The notes beneath the pieces are model-generated. The model made no database searches and was not told the origin of the DNA. It saw only the letters and a program-made list of their open reading frames with translations. Shown here in pieces: positions 6,276 to 10,564 of a stretch of DNA of 10,564 nucleotides. The position numbers and the translations under genes are program-made. The stretch is from an uncultured Pirellulaceae bacterium (GTDB lineage Bacteria; Planctomycetota; Planctomycetia; Pirellulales; Pirellulaceae), in the NCBI GenBank assembly GCA_934278005.1, contig CAKQWG010000111.1, positions 1 through 10,564 of the forward strand. The letters are read 5' to 3'. Numbering within the stretch: position 1 is the stretch's first letter; each line of letters starts with the position of its first letter.

Positions 6276-7625
6276 CTATGCAAACAGCGAATCGATTACC
6301 CCGCTTGAGTCTGCAAAGTGCGTAGCCTCGATTCCGGAAGCCTGCAACATAGTCAGCAACAGATTAGCCATAGGGCTATCGTTAGTCATCTTTACGTGCT
6401 GACCGCTGCGCAGCGCGCCTCCCGCTCGTCCACCCACCAGCAGCGGCAGGTCGTGGGGGCTGTGTCGATTGCCATCGCGCAGGGCTGATCCGAACAGGAT
6501 GGTGCTGTTGTCTAAGACGGTCGAATCCCCTTCGGGCAGCGACTTTAGGCGATCCAACAAATACGCGAACTGGGCCACGTGCCAGGCGCTGATCTTTTCA
6601 TACTGATCCAGCTTGCTGGCGTTGTCCTGGTGATGCGACGCTTCGTGGTGGGCTTCGGTAACTCCGTCGAGAAATGAGAAGTTGACGTTGCTAACGGCGT
6701 TGCCGAACATGAATGTCGATACGCGGGTAACATCGGATTCGAAAGCCAGCGCGATCATATCCAACATCAAACGAACTCGCTCGGCATGTTCTTGAGGATC
6801 CGCTGGAGGAGCCGTGCGAGTGGAAAAATCGACTTTTGATTTCCATGCGCTGGCTGAAGTCGATTCGGCCCGCCCCAGCCGCTCTTCCAAGCTGCGGACC
6901 GACTCCAAGTACTGATCCATGCGATGACGATCCGCCGAGCCCAGATGGGTTCGCAAGCGACTGGCATCCTCTCCCACCAAATCCAGCAGCGGTCGATTGG
7001 AACGTCCTTCGGGACGTCCCCCAGCTACGCGTGTCATGCGTTCGAACACCAACCGTGCATTGATCTCTTTGGCCAGTGGCTGAGTTGGGGTGCGCCACGC
7101 GATGTGCGCGCCGTAGACTCGCGTATAACCCACATTGCCGTCGACACCTGCACTAACGGGTTCGACGCCCAGCTCTAGCGAAGGCAGAGGCGTGTGCGCG
7201 GCCAACTGCTGCGCGGCAACTTGGTCCATCGAGACCCCGCCGCTGTTCAAATTGACCCCAGTGGTCTTGGTGATCGTCGTACCAGTGAGCCAAGCAGCAT
7301 CCTTGACATAGTGGCCGTCGCCCGTGTTCGTAGCTTGGTGCCAAGTGCCAGATACAACAGATACATCACGCTTCAGATCGCCCAGTGGCTGAAGCTGCGG
7401 AGTGAGCTCCCAGTCGTCGCCTGTCCGCTCTGGTGTCCAGCGATCCTGCCGCACACCGTTAGGAAAAAACAGCGCAGCGACCCGCTTGGGATGCCTCGTC
7501 GAGGAGCTCGAAGGCAGTTCGCCACCGCGCGCGCTGCGGCGTGCCATGGCTTCGAGCCAAGGCAGCGAGAGGGCGACTCCCGCGCCCCGCAAAACGCTGC
7601 GCCGAGATAAAACTGGGACTGTCAT
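6276..7625 (-). CDS. HXXSHH (DUF1552) planctomycete exported protein with Tat signal
   Basis: A 449-residue protein with a twin-arginine signal, SRRSVLRGAGVALSLPWLEA at 7-26. KRVAALFFPNGVRQDRW at 47-63 and DLKRDVSVVSGTWHQ at 83-97 are typical of the family. The eponymous HXXSHH motif is HEASHH at 327-332. Later blocks include LDNSTILFGSALRDGNRHSPHDLP at 371-394 (read as two parts, LDNSTILFGS and ALRDGNRHSPHDLP) and a C-terminal MANLLLTML segment. The family is abundant in Planctomycetes and its biochemical function is unknown; the His clusters could bind metal (inference). Tat export implies a protein folded in the cytoplasm. The ATG overlaps the stop of the upstream PSCyt gene as ATGA. An AGAGAGG site lies inside that gene's last codons, so translation is probably coupled. 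Length is normal for the family. Confidence 0.93.
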   Translation of the reverse strand: MTVPVLSRRSVLRGAGVALSLPWLEAMARRSARGGELPSSSSTRHPKRVAALFFPNGVRQDRWTPERTGDDWELTPQLQPLGDLKRDVSVVSGTWHQATNTGDGHYVKDAAWLTGTTITKTTGVNLNSGGVSMDQVAAQQLAAHTPLPSLELGVEPVSAGVDGNVGYTRVYGAHIAWRTPTQPLAKEINARLVFERMTRVAGGRPEGRSNRPLLDLVGEDASRLRTHLGSADRHRMDQYLESVRSLEERLGRAESTSASAWKSKVDFSTRTAPPADPQEHAERVRLMLDMIALAFESDVTRVSTFMFGNAVSNVNFSFLDGVTEAHHEASHHQDNASKLDQYEKISAWHVAQFAYLLDRLKSLPEGDSTVLDNSTILFGSALRDGNRHSPHDLPLLVGGRAGGALRSGQHVKMTNDSPMANLLLTMLQASGIEATHFADSSGVIDSLFA

Positions 7626-9772
7626 GGATCTACCTCTCTTACGATTTTCTTACGGAAGGTGTCGCTGGTCACGATGCCCAACATCAACTCCTGCGCGCGA
7701 TAATCATGGTCTCGAAGTCTTTGCACGATGGCTTCGACCGTACACAGATCTGTGGGCTGCAAGCTCCGCCCCACAGCGTAGCCGAGCATCTTCCGCGACA
7801 AGACGCGAATGAAAGTGTCTTTGTGTTGCATCAAGTGCTGCTTTAGACCAGCCACACCGTCTATCTGCGTGCCATCTAGCAGTACCGCAAGCGGGTCTAT
7901 TGTACCACCTTCGTCGCGCTCGCGCCAAACTCCGACCTCGTCGAAGTTCTCCAGGGCAAAGCCTATCGGGTCGATGCGATTATGGCACGAAGCGCAAGTG
8001 GGATCTTGCCGATGCAGTTCAAACCGCTGGCGCATGGTCTGAGCTTGAGCCGCCGACGGCGATTCATCCAGCGGTGGAATGCCCGGAGGTGGCGGCGGCA
8101 ATTCGACGCCCAGTATCTTTTCTAGGATCCACGCGCCGCGCAACACAGGACTGCTGCGGCCCGGATAGGAACTGACCACGTACACGCCCCCCATCCCCAG
8201 CAATCCACCGCGGTAGCGATATTCATCCGGCAGCTTGACTCGCACGAGTTGCTGTACAAGCCGCTCTTGGATGCGGTCCTTCTTGATTTTATAAACTCGT
8301 ATCAATTCATCGTTGAGGAAGGTCCAGTCGGCATCGATTAGTGCTAGCAGCGATTCATTCTCTTGCATAATGGAATGCATGACGTAGATTGGCTGATTGC
8401 GCAGAGCGGCCACGTGCGGATCTTCCATCCAGCGGTGTCGCTGACGGTCGACCCGCTTGGAGCGGCCCACATCGGCCGTGCCTAACCAACTGCCGACGAA
8501 TTGCTCGAGCGAATCGAGTAGATGTGTTCCGCGTGCGGCGATCATCCGCAGTGTTTGTCGCTTCAGCTCTTCATCGTTATTTAGCTTCCCCTCATCCGCC
8601 ACGCGGCGCAGCTCGTCATCGGGGATCGACGCCCACAGAAAGTAACTTAGACGCGTCGCTAGTTCGTGGTCGGTCAATGGCACCACCACGCCAGGCTCTG
8701 GCGGGCTGGCTTCCGCGATAAACAGGAAGCTGGGCGAGATCAGGACGCCGCGCATGGCATACAGCACCGCTTCATCCCAGCTCAAGCCATCTTGCACGGA
8801 AGCTCGATAGAGCTCTACCAAGCGATCGATTTCTTGAACGCTAACCGGGCGGCGAAAGGCGCGATTGGCCAATCGCTGAATATTCTCGCGCGCGGCTTGC
8901 TCTTGGCTCATCGATGCGTCGGGGCGGACCGCTAACAAGCGTTTGCGAGTTCCCTCATTGCGAGCTGCGTAATCGAGCCCATCGACGGCAGCTTGTAGAT
9001 ATTTCTCTGCGTGGATTGGCGAGATGATCAACGTTTCCGCCGCATTGGTAAACCCCTGTCCACCGGCGCTCTCCTCTGGCAGAGCTTGCCCAGCATCGAA
9101 GTGCACGTTGAGCAGGTCACGAATCGAATTGGAGTATTCGTGTTTTGCCAGTCGCCGCAGCAGCGGTGGTCCAGCGGTCGTCGCGTCACCACACAGCTGC
9201 TCCAGCGACGCCTGCTCGATCCAGTGGACGATAGCCTCGCGCTCCTGATCGACCAATGGCTCGCTGTCCATCGGCGGCATGGTGCGATCGTTGATCCGCT
9301 GGCGGATCGTCTGCCACCGCTCATACTGGGACTTCAAAGAATCTTCCGAATCCCACAGCAGCTCTAGCGCTAGGCCACCTTCGTCAGCTCCATCCGCGTG
9401 GCAGTCTGCACACGCCGCTCGCAGCACGGATGTCGCCTGCTCGAAGGCGAACTCTGGCTGCGGTGCAACGGGCTGGGAATTCGCTGGCTGTGTAGTCGGA
9501 GCAATGTCTGCATTCGTATCTGAGCTCGCTTCTGCATTCGAATCTGAGCTCTTCGCGGCGCTTACTGCGGCAGCTGCCGTATCTGCGCTACCGCTCGCTG
9601 CACTAGGGCTTATATCGACCCCAGGGTCTATATCGACCTCGGCAGTGGCTTGTGGTTTCTTCGCATCGTCGGCCCACAGTTCACAAGCAGCGGCCCACGC
9701 AGTAATAAAGCACAAGGCTACAACCCACACGGGCGCAAAGAATTTCGAAGCGGGACGTCGCAACATGCTCAA
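7622..9772 (-). CDS. Planctomycete cytochrome-type protein (PSCyt1-DUF1587-DUF1595-DUF1592-DUF1588-DUF1585)
   Basis: A 716-residue exported protein. Residues 1-31 look like a Sec signal (hydrophobic 12-29, Cys30 in an imperfect lipobox AAAC). Residues 36-106 are an Ala/Ser/Asp/Pro-rich linker. The PSCyt1 heme site CADCH is at 121-125 with MPPM at 165-168. DUF1587 follows (LAKHEYSNSIRDLLN at 208-222), then DUF1595 (LANRAFRRPVSVQEIDRL at 301-318), DUF1592 (LTDHELATRLSYFLWASIPD at 366-385), DUF1588 (RGGLLGMGGVYVVSSYPGRS at 521-540, second heme site CASCH at 593-597, NRIDPIGFALENFD at 598-611) and C-terminal DUF1585. Such proteins commonly sit beside HXXSHH genes; their reaction is unknown, though heme c attachment is expected. 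The start is TTG (9770-9772) with AGGA 6 nt upstream; an ATG two codons in (9764-9766) is the alternative. The stop overlaps the next gene as ATGA. Confidence 0.95.
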   Translation of the reverse strand: MSMLRRPASKFFAPVWVVALCFITAWAAACELWADDAKKPQATAEVDIDPGVDISPSAASGSADTAAAAVSAAKSSDSNAEASSDTNADIAPTTQPANSQPVAPQPEFAFEQATSVLRAACADCHADGADEGGLALELLWDSEDSLKSQYERWQTIRQRINDRTMPPMDSEPLVDQEREAIVHWIEQASLEQLCGDATTAGPPLLRRLAKHEYSNSIRDLLNVHFDAGQALPEESAGGQGFTNAAETLIISPIHAEKYLQAAVDGLDYAARNEGTRKRLLAVRPDASMSQEQAARENIQRLANRAFRRPVSVQEIDRLVELYRASVQDGLSWDEAVLYAMRGVLISPSFLFIAEASPPEPGVVVPLTDHELATRLSYFLWASIPDDELRRVADEGKLNNDEELKRQTLRMIAARGTHLLDSLEQFVGSWLGTADVGRSKRVDRQRHRWMEDPHVAALRNQPIYVMHSIMQENESLLALIDADWTFLNDELIRVYKIKKDRIQERLVQQLVRVKLPDEYRYRGGLLGMGGVYVVSSYPGRSSPVLRGAWILEKILGVELPPPPPGIPPLDESPSAAQAQTMRQRFELHRQDPTCASCHNRIDPIGFALENFDEVGVWRERDEGGTIDPLAVLLDGTQIDGVAGLKQHLMQHKDTFIRVLSRKMLGYAVGRSLQPTDLCTVEAIVQRLRDHDYRAQELMLGIVTSDTFRKKIVREVDP

Positions 9773-9778
9773 GCGAGT

Positions 9779-9782
9779 TCCT
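9779..9782 (-). promoter_or_regulatory. Ribosome binding site upstream of the PSCyt/DUF1592 gene
   Basis: Minus-strand AGGA lies 6 nt before TTG (9772-9770) and 12 nt before the ATG (9766-9764). Spacing favours the TTG; codon preference favours the ATG. Confidence 0.4.
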
Positions 9783-9938
9783 AGTTACGAGGCAGGCGGC
9801 GCGAGGGAATCAAAGCGGTCCAGGGGAGCGGCGCAAGCGAACGGGATTAAACCAAGCCGGGGGGGGATTGAGCCAAGCGAGGCAGCTAAGTGCAGGCGAG
9901 CGAATGCACTCGCGCGGCCATGATCTGCCTAATCCTTT

Positions 9939-9951
9939 ATTTTAGCTTATA
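9939..9951 (-). promoter_or_regulatory. Candidate -10 region of the PSCyt/HXXSHH operon
   Basis: The minus strand reads TATAAG then TAAAAT across 9951-9939, inside the only AT-rich island of the GC-rich region upstream of the operon. TAAAAT matches five of six -10 consensus bases. No good -35 is evident, so the exact element is uncertain. The leader would be about 160 nt. Confidence 0.3.
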
Positions 9952-9976
9952 AACGCACGCGCGACCAGCTAAGTGT

Positions 9977-9998
9977 GGCCCGACGCTCCTCGTCGGCC
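9977..9998. repeat. Isolated hairpin with CTCCT loop
   Basis: CCGACG-CTCCT-CGTCGG at 9980-9996 forms a 6-bp stem with a 5-nt loop, extended by GG/CC outside a single bulged C. It resembles the 5894-6217 hairpins in having a GC-rich stem and a CTCC loop, but differs in flanks. It is preceded by GCTAAGTGTGGC (9968-9979), which recurs at 10487-10498. Confidence 0.5.
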
Positions 9999-9999
9999 A

Positions 10000-10085
10000 T
10001 CTCTTCCCCCCACCCCCAAATCTCAAACCTCAAATCTGACCGAGTCTCAATCTAATCGGAAATTAGAACGCTGGAAGCAGCCTGT
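10000..10085. other. Low-complexity pyrimidine/A-rich spacer
   Basis: Contains a C-rich run (10007-10017) followed by a degenerate heptad pattern around CTCAAAC/CTCAAAT (about 10021-10055). No ORF on either strand has coding character. No function can be assigned. Confidence 0.4.
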
Positions 10086-10145
10086 GTGGGCCGCGCCGCG
10101 GCTCCTTTTAGCGCTGCGACCTGTCGTAGCTTTAGAGTTCGCACT
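10086..10145 (+). repeat. Left arm of a 60-bp inverted repeat (paired with 10505-10564)
   Basis: By eye, 55 of 60 bases match the reverse complement of 10505-10564, starting GTGGGCCGCG and ending TTTAGAGTTCGCACT. It contains the first core of the 93-bp array. The arms enclose about 360 bp. Confidence 0.75.
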
Positions 10146-10374
10146 ACCCTACGCTTTGCCAAACGATCCGAAGTGTTACGGTGCCGCGTCGCAGCTCCTT
10201 GTAGTGCTGCGACTTGTCATAGCTTTCGCAGCCGCGCGACTCAACGGCATGTCATACGGTAGGAACGTTTTCTAGGCCGCGAGGCGGCCCCTTGTAGTGC
10301 TGCGACTTGTCGTAGCTTTTGTGGTGGCTTGACCGTATGGGAAGTCATACGCTGGGAAGGTCTGGCGGGCCGCG
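10089..10374. repeat. Diverged 93-bp tandem repeats, three units plus a stub
   Basis: GGCCGCG-like starts fall at 10089, 10182, 10275 and 10368, exactly 93 bp apart. The core GCTGCGACnTGTCnTAGCTT begins at 10113, 10206 and 10299, also 93 bp apart. Each unit has GCnGCnCCTTnTAGnGCTGCGAC followed by a variable tail. The fourth unit diverges after GGCCGCG. The core folds as GCTGCGAC-TT-GTCGTAGC. In unit 2 the same GCTGCGAC can instead pair with an upstream GTCGCAGC (10188-10195). The repeats keep a common reading frame because 93 is a multiple of 3, so ORFs crossing them are probably spurious. Confidence 0.8.
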
Positions 10375-10504
10375 TATAAGCGTCTGCCTGTGTTCGCGCT
10401 GCGCTGCAAATGTGTTGACTCAGAGCTTCAACTTGCGTACTGGGCTCGCAAAGAGGATTCTTCGCGGCCTGGAATATTTGCTTGCCGCTAAGTGTGGCGT
10501 CGGC
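10375..10504. other. Noncoding stretch between the array and the inverted copy
   Basis: No supported gene. It contains an imperfect hairpin at 10447-10466 (CGCAAAGA-GGAT-TCTTCGCG, one mismatch) and the word GCTAAGTGTGGC at 10487-10498, which also occurs at 9968-9979. Confidence 0.4.
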
Positions 10505-10564
10505 AGTGCGAACTCTAAAGCTACGACAAGTCGCAGCACTACAAGGAGCCGCACCGCGGCCCAC
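10505..10564 (-). repeat. Inverted copy of the 93-bp element, truncated by the window edge
   Basis: This is the reverse complement of the 10086-10145 arm with five differences, and contains the core hairpin at 10520-10537. It runs to the last base of the window, so the repeat may continue and may belong to a second array in the opposite orientation. Confidence 0.75.

Larger units (their letters stand above)
9773..9976. other. Noncoding leader and upstream region of the PSCyt operon
   Basis: No convincing gene was found on either strand. The stretch holds an 8-G run at 9859-9866 (C-run in the transcript leader), several CAAGC/AAGCGAG words around 9834-9882, and one AT-rich patch near 9935-9953 that is the best promoter candidate. 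Confidence 0.5.

Noticed and set aside
9859..9866. Run of eight G as a phase-variation tract
   Set aside because: It is short, lies in a probable leader about 90 nt from the start codon and not in a coding frame; nothing else supports switching.
9279..9923. 214-residue plus-strand ORF opposite the 5' end of the PSCyt gene
   Set aside because: It is a Ser/Ala-rich shadow of the minus-strand linker and signal region, with no domain or start signal.
9973..10275. 100-residue plus-strand ORF
   Set aside because: It lies on low-complexity sequence and two copies of the 93-bp repeat; the translation is repetitive and no convincing ribosome-binding site is present.
10241..10564. Minus-strand ORF running from the window end
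   Set aside because: It is made largely of repeat copies in antisense; its GTG start is just the window edge and it has no coding character.
10086..10564. Integron attC sites or a complete insertion sequence
   Set aside because: No GTTRRRY/RYYYAAC core pairs and no integrase or transposase reading frame were found.
1..10564. tRNA or rRNA genes
   Set aside because: No cloverleaf with a T-loop GTTCRA context or rRNA signature was recognised; a tRNAscan-SE run would settle it.

Overview
The window looks like chromosomal DNA from a planctomycete, most likely a member of the Pirellulaceae (Rhodopirellula-like). The strongest evidence is a translationally coupled pair on the minus strand: a multi-domain planctomycete cytochrome protein (PSCyt1/DUF1587/DUF1595/DUF1592/DUF1588/DUF1585) and an HXXSHH (DUF1552) protein with a twin-arginine signal. 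This combination is typical of that phylum. GC content is moderate, TTG is used as a start codon, and the spacers between genes are rich in repeats. No rRNA, tRNA, transposase, CRISPR array or phage gene was seen.

Layout. (1) 1-969: the tail of an upstream plus-strand gene (frame uncertain), then a membrane-anchored or exported helical protein of unknown function. (2) 970-1113: a short spacer between convergent genes, full of GCAGCTGC-type palindromes. (3) 1114-5126, minus strand: a two-gene glycogen/maltodextrin operon, glgP then malQ, separated by 29 nt. (4) 5127-5396: a divergent promoter region in which plus- and minus-strand -10 elements overlap. (5) 5397-5879, plus strand: a small DinB-superfamily protein. 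(6) 5880-6275: a spacer between convergent genes that holds two 41-bp-spaced hairpin repeats followed by a 53-bp tandem array of 4.6 units. (7) 6276-9772, minus strand: the PSCyt/DUF1592 gene and the downstream HXXSHH gene, overlapping by ATGA. (8) 9773-10564: a noncoding region with a likely promoter for that operon, an isolated hairpin, a 93-bp-period tandem array, and an inverted copy of the same element running off the window edge.

Function. GlgP phosphorolyses alpha-1,4-glucan to glucose-1-phosphate, and MalQ recycles the short maltodextrins GlgP cannot use, so together they form a storage-glucan breakdown unit. The PSCyt/HXXSHH pair is probably an exported heme-containing complex of unknown activity. 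One member looks Sec-exported with two CxxCH sites, the other Tat-exported.

The least ordinary material is in the spacers. At least two repeat families form hairpins. In one, two sets of copies in opposite orientation differ by base-pair-preserving changes in the stem, which suggests selection on structure. No candidate new protein system is visible; the repeat families and the overlapping divergent promoter are the best leads.
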